64,000 nucleotides of DNA from Elusimicrobiota bacterium (GCA_021730935.1 JAKFYJ010000004.1:78412-142411), one strand, 5' to 3'. Positions 41,777-51,072 are shown, numbered from the stretch's first letter. Notes: generated by a model from the letters alone, not told the origin. Program-made: numbers and translations.

Positions 41777-43182
41777 TCGCCTTCCATCTCGTTGGCGGAC
41801 TCAAGGTCCATGCCATAGAGCTGAGAGTCTTTATACTTGCGGAACTTGTCATAGACCCAGTGATAGGCCTTGCGGACGACGGGGCGGTCAGGCATGCGGA
41901 TCAGGAGATCCACGAGGCCGGATTTATAAAGGATGGGGTATGCCGCGGCCACCGCAAACCATTTTTGCAGAAATTCTCTTTCTTTCTTGTTTTCGAGTTT
42001 CAGGATGGAAGCCTCAAAAAACTTTTTGCCTATGTTGTCGGCGCTCTTTTCTTCGAGCAGGCCTTTCTCTTTGGCGACACGCGTGAGTTCCAGGCCGGGA
42101 TAAGGCTGAAAGAGCGAGCACCAGGCATAAAGAGGATCGCAGAGGATGTTCATCTCGAGCGTCTCAAAATCGTTGCGGAGAGTGCTTGTGGGGAGGCCGA
42201 GGATGTTTTGCATCATGATCTTGATGCCGTTGTTGTTGAGGGCTTTGCTGGCGTTCACGATCGTTTCTTTGGACATGTCCCGCTCAATCATGAGGCGCAA
42301 TTTGTCGTCGGCGGTTTCGAGCGCCATGTGCACGGAATAACATCCGGCTTTCTTCAAGAGCTGGGCGCTTTTTTCATCGACTAGATTTGGGCGCACATGA
42401 CAATGGAAGGGAAGACCCACGGCTTTGGAATATTTTTCCGCGAATTCAGCCAGCCACTGCTTGTCCATAATGAAAATATCGTCTTGGAAATAAACGAATT
42501 TCCCGCCCCACTTGTCGATGACGTCTTTCACTTCTTCAACGACTTTATCCACGCTCCGCCAGCGCACCCATTTGCCTTTGCCCTTGTAGATGTCAACGAC
42601 GGCGTTGTTGAAACAATAGGTGCAGCGATAAGCACAGCCGCGGGCGGCGATAAAGTGGCGGATGGGCTGGCGTTTCCAGATGGGGTGCTCGAAAACGATG
42701 TCGCGGTCCGGGAAGGGCAAGCCGTCCAGGTCTTCGTTCAGGTTGCGCATCTCATTCTTATAAATTTTGCCGTCTTTGCGGACCCAGATGTTGGGGATGT
42801 GGGTGGTGTCTCCGCCGGATTGCTGGGCATTGGCCCATTCTTTGATGGCGTCTTCCGCTTCGCCCTGCACGACGACGTCCAGTTCGGGATATTCCTCAAT
42901 GACTTCCGGCGCGAATGTGGGGTGAGAGCCGCCCATCATGCTCAGGACGGGCCGGATTTGTTTGAAGCGGTGAACGATCTCCATGAAATCGATATGTGAC
43001 CCCGTCATGACGGAGCAGGCGACCACGTCCGGTTTATATTCCTTATAAACCTGGTCGAGATCTTTTTCGCCGCCGATGATCCCGATCTTGGTTTGGTGTC
43101 CGGCCTTCTTCAAAACAGCGGACAGATACATGAGGCCCAGAGGTTCAACGGGGTGGTTCCAATAGAGGAAGAGGAATTTCAT
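41773..43182 (-). CDS. B12-binding-type radical SAM protein
   Basis: A 469-residue class B radical SAM protein. The N-terminal Rossmann-like cobalamin-binding domain (FLYWNHPVEPLGLMYLSAVL; MMGGSHPTFAPEVIEEYP) covers residues 1-150. The radical SAM cluster is in ARGCAYRCTYCFNN (CxxxCxxC). The barrel continues to about residue 370 (MALETADDKLRLMIERDMS). Such proteins methylate or rearrange unactivated carbons, and many in candidate phyla have unknown substrates. The neighbouring glycosyltransferase suggests surface glycan or lipid modification, an inference. The ATG at 43182 aligns with the family start; the longer frame upstream overlaps the glycosyltransferase gene. Confidence 0.85.
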   Translation of the reverse strand: MKFLFLYWNHPVEPLGLMYLSAVLKKAGHQTKIGIIGGEKDLDQVYKEYKPDVVACSVMTGSHIDFMEIVHRFKQIRPVLSMMGGSHPTFAPEVIEEYPELDVVVQGEAEDAIKEWANAQQSGGDTTHIPNIWVRKDGKIYKNEMRNLNEDLDGLPFPDRDIVFEHPIWKRQPIRHFIAARGCAYRCTYCFNNAVVDIYKGKGKWVRWRSVDKVVEEVKDVIDKWGGKFVYFQDDIFIMDKQWLAEFAEKYSKAVGLPFHCHVRPNLVDEKSAQLLKKAGCYSVHMALETADDKLRLMIERDMSKETIVNASKALNNNGIKIMMQNILGLPTSTLRNDFETLEMNILCDPLYAWCSLFQPYPGLELTRVAKEKGLLEEKSADNIGKKFFEASILKLENKKEREFLQKWFAVAAAYPILYKSGLVDLLIRMPDRPVVRKAYHWVYDKFRKYKDSQLYGMDLESANEMEGD

Positions 43183-43190
43183 ATCCGAAG

Positions 43191-43196
43191 ATTCTA
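43191..43196 (-). promoter_or_regulatory. Possible -10 box of the radical SAM gene
   Basis: TAGAAT on the minus strand, eight bases before the ATG, using the TAG stop of the glycosyltransferase as its first half. It may be chance, but it fits the leaderless pattern elsewhere. Confidence 0.25.
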
Positions 43197-44381
43197 CCTT
43201 ATAGCCATTTCCTTGTAAACCTTCTCGAAAAGCGTGGCGACATAAGCCCAGGTGTATCTGGAGATGCATTTTTCGCGGCCGGCGCGGCCGAGGGACTGGC
43301 GGAGGGCGGGGTCTTTCAGGAGGCGGATGACGGCGTCGGCGAACTTTTGCGGTTCATCGGCCACGAGGATGTCCTTGCCGTCTGCAATATTGATGCCGTC
43401 GCAGGCGATGGAGCTGGCGACCACGGCGCGTTCCATGGCCCAGGCTTCCAAAATCTTGTTTTTCATCCCGGAACCGCTCCGCATGGGGCAGATGTTGACG
43501 GTGGCTTTGGCCATATAGGCCTGAATGTCCGGGACGAGGCCTGTCACGACGGTGTTGTTGCCGTTCAAGGCCAGAATTTCGGGCGGCGGGTTTTTGCCGA
43601 CGACATAAAATTTAAGTTTGGGAAATTCTTTTTGGATGAGCGGCATGATCTCGCGGTAAAAATAGAGCACGGAGTCCGAGTTGGGGATGAAATTCATGAC
43701 GCCTCGGAATATGACGGAGGGAAAATCGTCCGTCGTGTCCCGGGGTTTGAAGCGGTCGGGGTCCACGCCGCCCGGGATCACGGGAATCTGGGCATTCGGC
43801 AAAAATTTCAGGATCCATTGACGGTCCACTTCTGAGACGACGACCGTTTTCGTGAATTTGGGGATCATGGTTTTTTCAAAATATTTGGCTTTGCGCGACT
43901 GGGCATAAAGATAAAATTTTTTGAGCCAGTGGGGCTCCTGGCCGGCGTTTCTGCGGAACTGCATGGAGACGGAATCGTGGGGAAAAAAGAGGCCCGGCGT
44001 GTTTCCGAGACAATCCCAATATCCCGAGATGTTGATCGAGGTGAAATGGACCAAATCAAATTTTTCTTTTTGCAGGAGTTCCCGCATTTTGTTTGCGAAA
44101 GAATCGTTCATGAACTGCACGACGCAAAAAGGGGCGCATTCGAAAAAAATATTGCGGACTCGTCGGAAAATCGACCTTGGGATATCGTGTTTTATGATAT
44201 GAAGTCCCTTGACGATGGGCCGCATGTGCTCGATTTGTGCGGCTTCTGAATCAGATTCCACGAGGCTGAGGAGCGAGACGTCGTGGCGGAGACTCATTTC
44301 CTTGATGAGCGCATAACACGTCGATCTCATGCCGTCGTCCGGAGGATAGGGGGAAGTGTGAGTGAGGAAGAGGATTTTCAT
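43194..44381 (-). CDS. GT4-family glycosyltransferase
   Basis: A 395-residue GT-B glycosyltransferase. KILFLTHTSPYPPDDGMRST is the N-terminal acceptor domain opening. IPVIPGGVDPDRFKP is the interdomain signature, and the C-terminal SGMKNKILEAWAMERAVVAS holds the donor-binding E-x7-E-like region (Glu in KILEAWAMERAVV). Such enzymes add sugars to lipids, LPS or glycans at the inner face of the membrane. ATG at 44381 is chosen because KILFLT is the conserved start; the ATG at 44408 would lie before a palindrome. It is divergent from argD. Confidence 0.88.
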   Translation of the reverse strand: MKILFLTHTSPYPPDDGMRSTCYALIKEMSLRHDVSLLSLVESDSEAAQIEHMRPIVKGLHIIKHDIPRSIFRRVRNIFFECAPFCVVQFMNDSFANKMRELLQKEKFDLVHFTSINISGYWDCLGNTPGLFFPHDSVSMQFRRNAGQEPHWLKKFYLYAQSRKAKYFEKTMIPKFTKTVVVSEVDRQWILKFLPNAQIPVIPGGVDPDRFKPRDTTDDFPSVIFRGVMNFIPNSDSVLYFYREIMPLIQKEFPKLKFYVVGKNPPPEILALNGNNTVVTGLVPDIQAYMAKATVNICPMRSGSGMKNKILEAWAMERAVVASSIACDGINIADGKDILVADEPQKFADAVIRLLKDPALRQSLGRAGREKCISRYTWAYVATLFEKVYKEMAIR

Positions 44382-44386
44382 TTTAT

Positions 44387-44405
44387 GGGTCAGGTCCGCT
44401 GACCC
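44387..44405. promoter_or_regulatory. Perfect palindrome between divergent glycosyltransferase and argD genes
   Basis: GGGTCAG-N5-CTGACCC, five bases from the glycosyltransferase ATG and just upstream of the argD -35 region. Operator-like. It shares GGGTC/GACCC half-sites with the palindrome at 12202-12214. Confidence 0.45.
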
Positions 44406-44421
44406 CAAGTATACTCAAATT

Positions 44422-44430
44422 TGCTAAAAT
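44422..44430 (+). promoter_or_regulatory. Extended -10 promoter of argD
   Basis: TGCTAAAAT (TG-n-TAAAAT) ends ten bases before the argD ATG. No Shine-Dalgarno is visible. On the other strand TATACT at 44408-44413 may serve the divergent glycosyltransferase. Confidence 0.45.
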
Positions 44431-44440
44431 TGGGAACACT

Positions 44441-45619
44441 ATGAACTGGATTGCGGAAGAGCAGAAAGCGGTTTTTCAGACCTATTATAGACAGCCTCTC
44501 GTGCTGGTCAAGGGCAAGGGGAGTTTTGTGTGGGACGAGAAGGGGAAAAAATATCTCGATTTTTTCTCGGGCCTCGCCGTGGACAATTTCGGCCATTGCG
44601 ACGCGGCGATTGCGAAAGCAGTTTCCGACCAGATGCGACGAATCGTCCACACCTCAAATCTTTATTATACGATCCCGCAAATTCAGCTCGCCCAGAGACT
44701 GATTAAAAATGCGTTCCCGGGCAAAGTTTTTTATTCCAATTCCGGCGCGGAAGCCAACGAATGCGCCTTGAAGCTCACGAGGCGGTGGGCGCGCAAACAT
44801 AATTTAGGGAATGAAATCATTTCCTTTGAAAGCTCGTTTCATGGGCGGACGATGGGCGCGATCAGTCTGACGGGGCAACCCAAATATCAGAAAGGCTTTG
44901 AGCCTCTCGTCGAGAAAATGCTTTATGCGAAATTCAATGATCTGGAGTCTGTCGGGTCACTGGTGACGGAAAAAACCTGCGCGATTTTTGTGGAGCCGGT
45001 GCAGGGCGAAGGCGGAGTGATCCCGGCCACGAAAGAATTTCTGCAGGGACTCAGGGACATCTGCGATCAGGAAAACATTCTTCTTGTCTTCGATGAGGTT
45101 CAGACGGCGATGGGACGAACGGGCAATGTTTTTGCTTATCAGCATTATGGGGTGAAACCCGACGTCATGTGCCTCGCGAAAGCTTTGGGCGGGGGACTTC
45201 CCATCGGAGCCACGATCGCGAGGACGGGAGTCGCGGAAATTTTTGAGAAGGGCGATCATGCGGCGACTTTCGGAGGAAACGCGGTTGTTTGCAGGGCCGC
45301 GCTTGAGGTGATGAAGAAACTGACTCCGGCATTTTTGAAATCTGTCCGGCAGAAGGGCGAGTTTCTTAAAAAAGAACTGATGAGGCTCAAATCAAAATAT
45401 CCTTTCATAACCGAGGTTCGGGGATTGGGGCTGATGGTTGGATTGGTTCTGGAAAGGCCGGGGAAAGTTTATGTGGAAATGGCGAGAGAAAACGGGCTTT
45501 TGATCAACTGCACGCAGGAAAAAGTCCTGAGATTCCTGCCGCCGTTGACAATCTCGACGGATGAACTTAAAAAAGGGATCGCGGTTTTGGATAAAGTTCT
45601 GGGACAAAGATATGAGTAA
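44441..45619 (+). CDS. argD: Acetylornithine aminotransferase
   Basis: A 392-residue class III PLP aminotransferase of arginine synthesis. FYSNSGAEANECALKL, FESSFHGRTMGAISLTG, VEPVQGEGGV and LLVFDEVQTAMGRTGNVFA are family motifs. The PLP-binding Lys is in CLAKALGGGLPIGA. The same enzyme often serves N-succinyl-diaminopimelate in lysine synthesis. Other arg genes are not adjacent. It overlaps proA by eight bases, so proline and arginine genes are coupled here. Confidence 0.93.
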   Translation: MNWIAEEQKAVFQTYYRQPLVLVKGKGSFVWDEKGKKYLDFFSGLAVDNFGHCDAAIAKAVSDQMRRIVHTSNLYYTIPQIQLAQRLIKNAFPGKVFYSNSGAEANECALKLTRRWARKHNLGNEIISFESSFHGRTMGAISLTGQPKYQKGFEPLVEKMLYAKFNDLESVGSLVTEKTCAIFVEPVQGEGGVIPATKEFLQGLRDICDQENILLVFDEVQTAMGRTGNVFAYQHYGVKPDVMCLAKALGGGLPIGATIARTGVAEIFEKGDHAATFGGNAVVCRAALEVMKKLTPAFLKSVRQKGEFLKKELMRLKSKYPFITEVRGLGLMVGLVLERPGKVYVEMARENGLLINCTQEKVLRFLPPLTISTDELKKGIAVLDKVLGQRYE

Positions 45620-46859
45620 AATTTCAGACATTGCAAAACGGGCAAAGGCGGCAAGCCGCAAAATGGCGCTCTTGACCGATGACGCGAGGAAAAACGCTCT
45701 CAAGAAGGCGGCGTTCGCCCTGAGACAGAGCGATCAGGCGATTATCGCGGCCAACAAGAAAGACGTTGCATCGGCCCGCAAGAAAAAATATGCTCCCGCC
45801 CTCATTGATCGGCTCACCCTCAACGAGAAGCGGGTCGACGACATGGCGCGCGCGCTTGAGGAAATCGCCGAACAAAAAGATCCTGTGGGCGAAGTGGTGG
45901 AGCAATGGACCACGAAAGACGGAATCCTCATAAAAAAAGTCCGCGTTCCCCTGGGCGTGGTGGGCATGATTTATGAGTCCCGCCCGAATGTCACGGCGGA
46001 GTCCGCGGCCCTCTGTTTCAAGGCGGCGAACGCGGTCATCCTTCGCGGCGGCAGTGAAGCGATCCAGAGCAACACAATCCTGGCCAAAATTTTCAGCGAA
46101 GCTGTCGCGGAGTCCGGCGCTCCCAAAGATGCCGTCCTCCTGATCACGGACACGGACCGGAAAAACATTTATGAGCTTGCCCGGCAGGACGGCCTCGTGG
46201 ACCTGATCATCGCCCGCGGTTCCGAAGAGATGGTCCGGGACATCAAGAAACAGGGCACGGTTCCTGTGCTCGGTCACGGAAAGGGCGTCTGCCATGTTTA
46301 TGTGGACCGCTCGGCTCATCCCAGGATGGCCGAGGACATCGCTTTCAATTCCAAAGTTCAGCGTCCCGGCGTCTGCAACGCGATGGAGACGCTCATCGTC
46401 CACAAAGCCATCGCCGAGGAACTTTTGCCCGTGCTCGGCCAAAGATATAAAAACGCCGGCGTGGAGCTCCGCGCAGATGACGGGGCAAGAAAATATATTC
46501 CCTCCGCGAAGAGAGCCTCCGAAAAAGACTGGCCGATGGAATATCTGGACCTGATCCTCTCAGTCAAAGTCGTGGATTCCGTGGACCAGGCGATTGATCA
46601 CATCAATAAATATGGTTCCGGGCACACGGACGTGATCGTTTCGCAGGACGCGTCCTCGGTGGAACGGTTCGTTCAGGGCGTGGATTCGGCGGCGGTTTTC
46701 CACAACGTTTCGACGCGGATGCATGACGGCGGCGTTTTCGGCCTTGGCGCGGAGATCGGCATTTCAACCAACAAGCTTCACGCGCGCGGCACCATGGGAG
46801 CGCGGGACCTCACGACCACCAAATATGTCGCCGAGGGCTCCGGGCAGATCCGTAAATAA
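45612..46859 (+). CDS. proA: Gamma-glutamyl phosphate reductase
   Basis: A 415-residue aldehyde dehydrogenase-like reductase, second step of proline synthesis. VPLGVVGMIYESRPNVT is the nucleotide-binding region, and RPGVCNAMETLIVHK contains the catalytic Cys. GLGAEIGISTNKLHARG is the signature near the C-terminus. ATG at 45612 is used; the upstream frame from 45561 is an argD shadow. No proB is adjacent, so glutamate 5-kinase must be elsewhere. nadD follows with no gap. Confidence 0.95.
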   Translation: MSKISDIAKRAKAASRKMALLTDDARKNALKKAAFALRQSDQAIIAANKKDVASARKKKYAPALIDRLTLNEKRVDDMARALEEIAEQKDPVGEVVEQWTTKDGILIKKVRVPLGVVGMIYESRPNVTAESAALCFKAANAVILRGGSEAIQSNTILAKIFSEAVAESGAPKDAVLLITDTDRKNIYELARQDGLVDLIIARGSEEMVRDIKKQGTVPVLGHGKGVCHVYVDRSAHPRMAEDIAFNSKVQRPGVCNAMETLIVHKAIAEELLPVLGQRYKNAGVELRADDGARKYIPSAKRASEKDWPMEYLDLILSVKVVDSVDQAIDHINKYGSGHTDVIVSQDASSVERFVQGVDSAAVFHNVSTRMHDGGVFGLGAEIGISTNKLHARGTMGARDLTTTKYVAEGSGQIRK

Positions 46860-47375
46860 TTGAAAAAAATCGGAATCTTCGGAGGAAGTTTTGATCCGGT
46901 CCACCTGGGCCATGTTGCTCTCGCAGAAAAAATCCGCCGCGCGCACACATTGGATTTTGTTTATTTTGTTCCGGTCAAACGTTCCCCATTCAAGAAAAAT
47001 TCTCCCATCGCGTCCGACAGAGACCGTCTCAAAATGCTTCGTCTGGCCCTTGGCGATAAACCTAAATTCAAAATCTCCTCATTCGAGCTTGGCCGCCCCG
47101 CGCCTTCGTATACGATATATACCGTCCGGCATTTTCGCAAAAAATTCCCCCGCGCTCAGTTGTTTTTGCTGATGGGCCGTGACGCCGTCCGGCGCATCAA
47201 AAAATGGAAAAACTGGCGGGAGATCTTGAAATTGTGCGGCCTCGTTTCATTGGGCAGGATCGGCGGAATCTCGTCCACGAAAATCCGTAAAAGCATATCC
47301 CAAGGATCAAAATCCAAAGTCCTTGACCCAAAGGTTTCCAAATTTATTTTAAGCAGAAAATTATACGCGTTATGA
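46860..47375 (+). CDS. nadD: Nicotinate-mononucleotide adenylyltransferase, short form
   Basis: A 171-residue NadD of NAD synthesis, starting at TTG immediately after the proA stop. IGIFGGSFDPVHLGHVALAE carries the HxGH nucleotidyltransferase motif and ISSTKIRKSISQG the ATP-binding ISSTxxR motif. Between LMGRDAVRRIKKWKNWREIL and ISSTKIR only about 16 residues remain, where homologues usually have about 40-50, so the protein is shortened at one place while both active-site motifs are kept. It overlaps yqeK as ATGA; nadD-yqeK is a conserved pair. Confidence 0.88.
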   Translation: MKKIGIFGGSFDPVHLGHVALAEKIRRAHTLDFVYFVPVKRSPFKKNSPIASDRDRLKMLRLALGDKPKFKISSFELGRPAPSYTIYTVRHFRKKFPRAQLFLLMGRDAVRRIKKWKNWREILKLCGLVSLGRIGGISSTKIRKSISQGSKSKVLDPKVSKFILSRKLYAL

Positions 47376-47953
47376 GCAAACTGCCGACGGAAAAGAGCGT
47401 GCTGGAATATCTCAGAAAATATCTCACGAAAGAGCGTCTCGGGCACACGATGGCGGTGGCTTATCTTGCGGAGAAACTGGCGCAAAAGCACGGGCTCAAT
47501 CCCGCTCATGCCCGCCTCGCGGGACTGCTCCACGATTCCGCAAAATGCTGGAGCGGCCGAGAACTCATAAAATACGCCAAAAAAAAGAAAATCAAGGCCC
47601 CTGATTTTGATCTTCTTTGCCGGCACAGGCCCAAACTCCTTCACGCTTATGTCGGTTCCCATATCGCGCAGAGAGAATTTAAAATAAAAAATAAGCCCAT
47701 TGTTTCGGCGATTGCCAAACACACCTTTGGGAGCGTCCACATGAGCCCGTTCGAAAAATGTCTTTATCTGGCGGACCTCGCCTCGCCGGACAGAAAATTT
47801 TCCGAAGCCAAGGGTTTGAGAAGTCTCGCCATGAAAGATTTGCATGAAGCGTTTCTGGAAGGCCTGAAAATAAAACTTTATTACACCGTGATCAAAGGTC
47901 AATGGATCCATCCCGAAAGCGTGCGCGTTTGGAACCGCTGGGTTTCGTCATGA
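47372..47953 (+). CDS. yqeK: YqeK-type HD-domain hydrolase (symmetrical Ap4A hydrolase)
   Basis: A 193-residue HD-domain protein. LGHTMAVAYLAEKLAQKHG (first His), ARLAGLLHDSAK (HD pair), LLHAYVGSHIAQREF and AIAKHTFGSVHMSPFEKCLY with YLADLASPDR complete the di-iron site of YqeK, which splits Ap4A to two ADP in Firmicutes. It follows nadD as usual. The normal next gene, rsfS, is displaced to 60037 and an LCP gene takes its place. Confidence 0.9.
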   Translation: MSKLPTEKSVLEYLRKYLTKERLGHTMAVAYLAEKLAQKHGLNPAHARLAGLLHDSAKCWSGRELIKYAKKKKIKAPDFDLLCRHRPKLLHAYVGSHIAQREFKIKNKPIVSAIAKHTFGSVHMSPFEKCLYLADLASPDRKFSEAKGLRSLAMKDLHEAFLEGLKIKLYYTVIKGQWIHPESVRVWNRWVSS

Positions 47954-49188
47954 AACGGAAACTGTTTCCCGTCCTGCTCGGTTTTTTCGTGGTTGCGGGG
48001 AGTTTTGCCTCGGTCTGGTTTTCGTGGAAAAGCAGGCTGGCCCAGTCGCTTCAAAACGGCGAAGCGCTTTATGGACTCGTGATCGGAACCGACTGGGTCG
48101 ACAACGCGCGCCATTCAGACACGATCATTTTCGCCCGCTACACCCCGGTTTCCCGCCGTCTGGACTTGCTCTCCATCCCGCGCGACACGAAGGTGGATAT
48201 CCCTGGTCTCCGCGTCCGGCGGATCAACGAGGTTTATGCCTATTCCTATAAAGCCAGCAAGCGGAACCCGCGCGAAGCGACCGAATTTTTGTGGGGCGCT
48301 GTTTCCAATCTCCTCTATCCTGCAACGGAAACGGCGAAACCCCCTCTTCATTTCTACGCGCAAATAGATTATGATGGTTTCAAAAAGATCATTGACCTTC
48401 TGGGCGGCGTGGATGTGACGGTGGACGAACCCATGGATTATGACGACAACTGGGGCAAGCTCCACATCCATTTCGACACGGGCACGCATCACCTGAACGG
48501 GCAGAAGTCGCTCGAATATGTCCGGTTCCGCGGATCCACAGGGGACTATGGCCGGGTTTCAAGACAGCAGGATTTCCTCCTCAAAATGGTGAGCCGGTTC
48601 ACGAGCCCTCGGAGCATCCTACGGCTTCCGAAAATGATTATGGTGTCTCTGAAATCAGTCCAAACGAACCTCACCGGCTATGAGCGCCTCCTGGCCCTTT
48701 ATGAATTGCGGGACATCACGAAGGACCGGATCCGGCTGATCCAGCTGCCGGGGAAAGCTCAGCAGGGATTTTGGATTCCTGATCCGGAAGATGTGCAGGT
48801 GACGGCGAATTTTATGGCGGGCAAAATCAGCGGGGCGGAGATGAAATCCTCGACTGAAACCGCAGCGGTTCCGGAAACGGAGCAGGAGACCGTTTTGGAT
48901 TTGTCCAAAGTGACGGTGGAAGTTTGGAACGCTTCCAGCCAGAAAGGTTTGGCGCTGGTCGTCACAAAAGCGCTCCGGCACGCGGGGTTTGACGTGGTGA
49001 AATGGGGAAACTATTCGTCCCGTCAACAGCGGACGATGGTCCGCGATCATCGCGGCGATCCCAGGGCGGCAAGCGGAGTGGCTTCGGCGCTCAAGTCCCG
49101 GCACACGGAAGTTTTCACGCGCCTTGAGACGAATCCGTTGGTGGACATTGAAGTGATTCTGGGCGAAGATTATCCTCATGAGAAATAA
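47950..49188 (+). CDS. LytR-CpsA-Psr family protein with LytR_C domain
   Basis: A 412-residue protein with one N-terminal membrane helix (residues 5-22). The extracytoplasmic LCP domain (about 40-250) shows DTIIFARYTPVSRRLDLLSI, SIPRDTKV and YVRFRGSTGDYGRVSRQQDF with conserved Arg and Asp. The C-terminal LytR_C domain runs from about 315 (VTVEVWNASSQKGLA). LCP enzymes transfer glycopolymers from polyprenyl phosphate to peptidoglycan or other acceptors. In a Gram-negative cell the acceptor is uncertain. The ATG at 47950 overlaps yqeK as ATGA. Confidence 0.88.
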   Translation: MKRKLFPVLLGFFVVAGSFASVWFSWKSRLAQSLQNGEALYGLVIGTDWVDNARHSDTIIFARYTPVSRRLDLLSIPRDTKVDIPGLRVRRINEVYAYSYKASKRNPREATEFLWGAVSNLLYPATETAKPPLHFYAQIDYDGFKKIIDLLGGVDVTVDEPMDYDDNWGKLHIHFDTGTHHLNGQKSLEYVRFRGSTGDYGRVSRQQDFLLKMVSRFTSPRSILRLPKMIMVSLKSVQTNLTGYERLLALYELRDITKDRIRLIQLPGKAQQGFWIPDPEDVQVTANFMAGKISGAEMKSSTETAAVPETEQETVLDLSKVTVEVWNASSQKGLALVVTKALRHAGFDVVKWGNYSSRQQRTMVRDHRGDPRAASGVASALKSRHTEVFTRLETNPLVDIEVILGEDYPHEK

Positions 49189-49223
49189 TTTTTTGATTTT
49201 ATTGCGGGCAAAAGGAGTCTGAC

Positions 49224-51071
49224 ATGTGCGGAATTGTGGGATATGTGGGGTCCAGGGCGGCGAGCGAAGTTTTGATGGACGGTTTGAGGAGGCTGGAATA
49301 TCGCGGATATGATTCCAGCGGCATTGCGGTGCTGAACGCGGGCGACATCGAACTGCGCCGCGCGGTGGGCAAAATTTCCAACCTTGAGACGGTTCTCAAG
49401 AAAAACGCGGCGGAGGGGTTTGTGGGGCTCGGACACACCCGCTGGGCTACGCACGGAGTTCCGTCCGAGCAGAACGCGCATCCGCACATGGACTGCACGA
49501 AGAAGATCGTCGTCGTCCACAACGGGATCATCGAAAACTACATGGTGTTAAGGTCGGATCTCACAAAGAAAGGCCACAGTTTCGCCTCTCAGACCGACAC
49601 GGAAGTGATCCCGCACATCATTGAGGAAGAATGGAAGAAGGCAAAAAATAAAACAGAAAAAGAATTTTTTAACGCCGTGGTGCGTTCGCTCAAAAGGCTG
49701 GAAGGCGCCTATGCCCTCTCGATCCTCTGTTCAGATTGTCCGGATATGGTTGTGGCGGCGAGGAGAGATTGTCCGCTGGTGGTGGGCATCGGCGAGAAGG
49801 AAAATTTCATCGCTTCCGACATCCCCGCGCTCCTGCCCTATACGCGCAAAACCATATTTCTCGATCAGGGCGAAATCGCGGTCTTAAAGAAAAACAGCGT
49901 GGAATGTTTCACGGAAGACGGCAAAAGCGTGAAGAAAACCGTCACGACCGTCACCTGGGATCCCCTTCAGGCGGAAAAGTCGGGCTATAAACATTTCATG
50001 CTCAAAGAAATCATGGAACAGCCCAACGCCATTGAAGACACGATCCGAGGCCGCGTCTATTCCAAAGGCGGCGAATTTGAAAAAGAGCTTGGGCTCTCAG
50101 CGTCCACTCTGAAATCGCTGAAACGAATCACGCTCGTCGCCTGCGGGACATCATATCATGCCGCGCTGATCGGACGGTTTTGGCTGGAAAGCCTCGCGAA
50201 AGTGAGCTGTCAGGTGGAGATCGCTTCCGAGTTCCGATACCGCACCTCCTTCCTCGATAAAAATGACCTCGCAATTTTTATATCCCAGTCCGGAGAAACC
50301 GCGGACACTCTGGCCGCGCTCCGCCTGGCCAAAAAATCCGGCGCCAAGACCCTTGCGATCTGCAATGTTTTGGGGTCCACCATCACGAATGCGGCAGACT
50401 CGACATTTTATACCCACTGCGGCCCGGAAATCGGCGTGGCCTCCACGAAAGCGTTCACCGGCCAGTTGACCGCGCTTCTCCTGCTCGCCGTTCATCTTGC
50501 CGGCGTCCGGGGCGCCGTCCCCAAAAAAGAACTTGAGAACATTCAGAAAGACCTCGTCAAAATCCCGAGCTGGGTCCGTGAAAGTCTGGAATCCTCATCC
50601 CGGATTGAAGCCATCGCTAAAAATCTTTATAAAAAATTCCATTTCCTTTATCTCGGACGCAATCTGAATTATCCGCTTGCCCTCGAAGGAGCGCTCAAGC
50701 TCAAGGAAATTTCGTATATCCATGCCGAAGGATATCCCGCGGGAGAAATGAAGCACGGCCCCATCGCGCTCATCGACGAAAACATGCCGATCGTGGCCAT
50801 CGCGACCCAATCGCTCGTTTATGAAAAAGTGCTTTCGAACATTCAGGAAGCCAAGGCGCGGGGCGGTTTCGTGATCGCGATCGCTTCCAAAGGCGACGCG
50901 AAAATCACCCAGGTGGCCAACGAAACCATTTATGTTCCCAGCGTTCCTGAAACCTATGCTCCTCTCATCAACGCCATCCCGCTTCAGTTTCTGGCCTATC
51001 ACATTGCCGTCCTGCGCGGCTGTGACGTGGATCAGCCCAGGAATCTGGCCAAATCCGTGACCGTCGAATAA
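49224..51071 (+). CDS. glmS: Glutamine-fructose-6-phosphate aminotransferase
   Basis: A 615-residue GlmS, first step of hexosamine synthesis. CGIVGYVGSRAASEV has the nucleophilic Cys2 and LRRLEYRGYDSSGIAVL completes the Ntn glutaminase start. Two SIS sugar-isomerase domains follow (VACGTSYHAAL; ISQSGETADTLAAL). The end NLAKSVTVE is the conserved C-terminus. SD AAAGGAG precedes the ATG. The 35-base gap upstream is too short for a glmS ribozyme. tilS begins one base after the stop. Confidence 0.96.
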   Translation: MCGIVGYVGSRAASEVLMDGLRRLEYRGYDSSGIAVLNAGDIELRRAVGKISNLETVLKKNAAEGFVGLGHTRWATHGVPSEQNAHPHMDCTKKIVVVHNGIIENYMVLRSDLTKKGHSFASQTDTEVIPHIIEEEWKKAKNKTEKEFFNAVVRSLKRLEGAYALSILCSDCPDMVVAARRDCPLVVGIGEKENFIASDIPALLPYTRKTIFLDQGEIAVLKKNSVECFTEDGKSVKKTVTTVTWDPLQAEKSGYKHFMLKEIMEQPNAIEDTIRGRVYSKGGEFEKELGLSASTLKSLKRITLVACGTSYHAALIGRFWLESLAKVSCQVEIASEFRYRTSFLDKNDLAIFISQSGETADTLAALRLAKKSGAKTLAICNVLGSTITNAADSTFYTHCGPEIGVASTKAFTGQLTALLLLAVHLAGVRGAVPKKELENIQKDLVKIPSWVRESLESSSRIEAIAKNLYKKFHFLYLGRNLNYPLALEGALKLKEISYIHAEGYPAGEMKHGPIALIDENMPIVAIATQSLVYEKVLSNIQEAKARGGFVIAIASKGDAKITQVANETIYVPSVPETYAPLINAIPLQFLAYHIAVLRGCDVDQPRNLAKSVTVE

Positions 51072-51072
51072 A

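Noticed and set aside
49189..49223. glmS ribozyme
   Set aside because: The gap is only 35 bases and shows no double-pseudoknot core; a ribozyme needs well over 100 bases.
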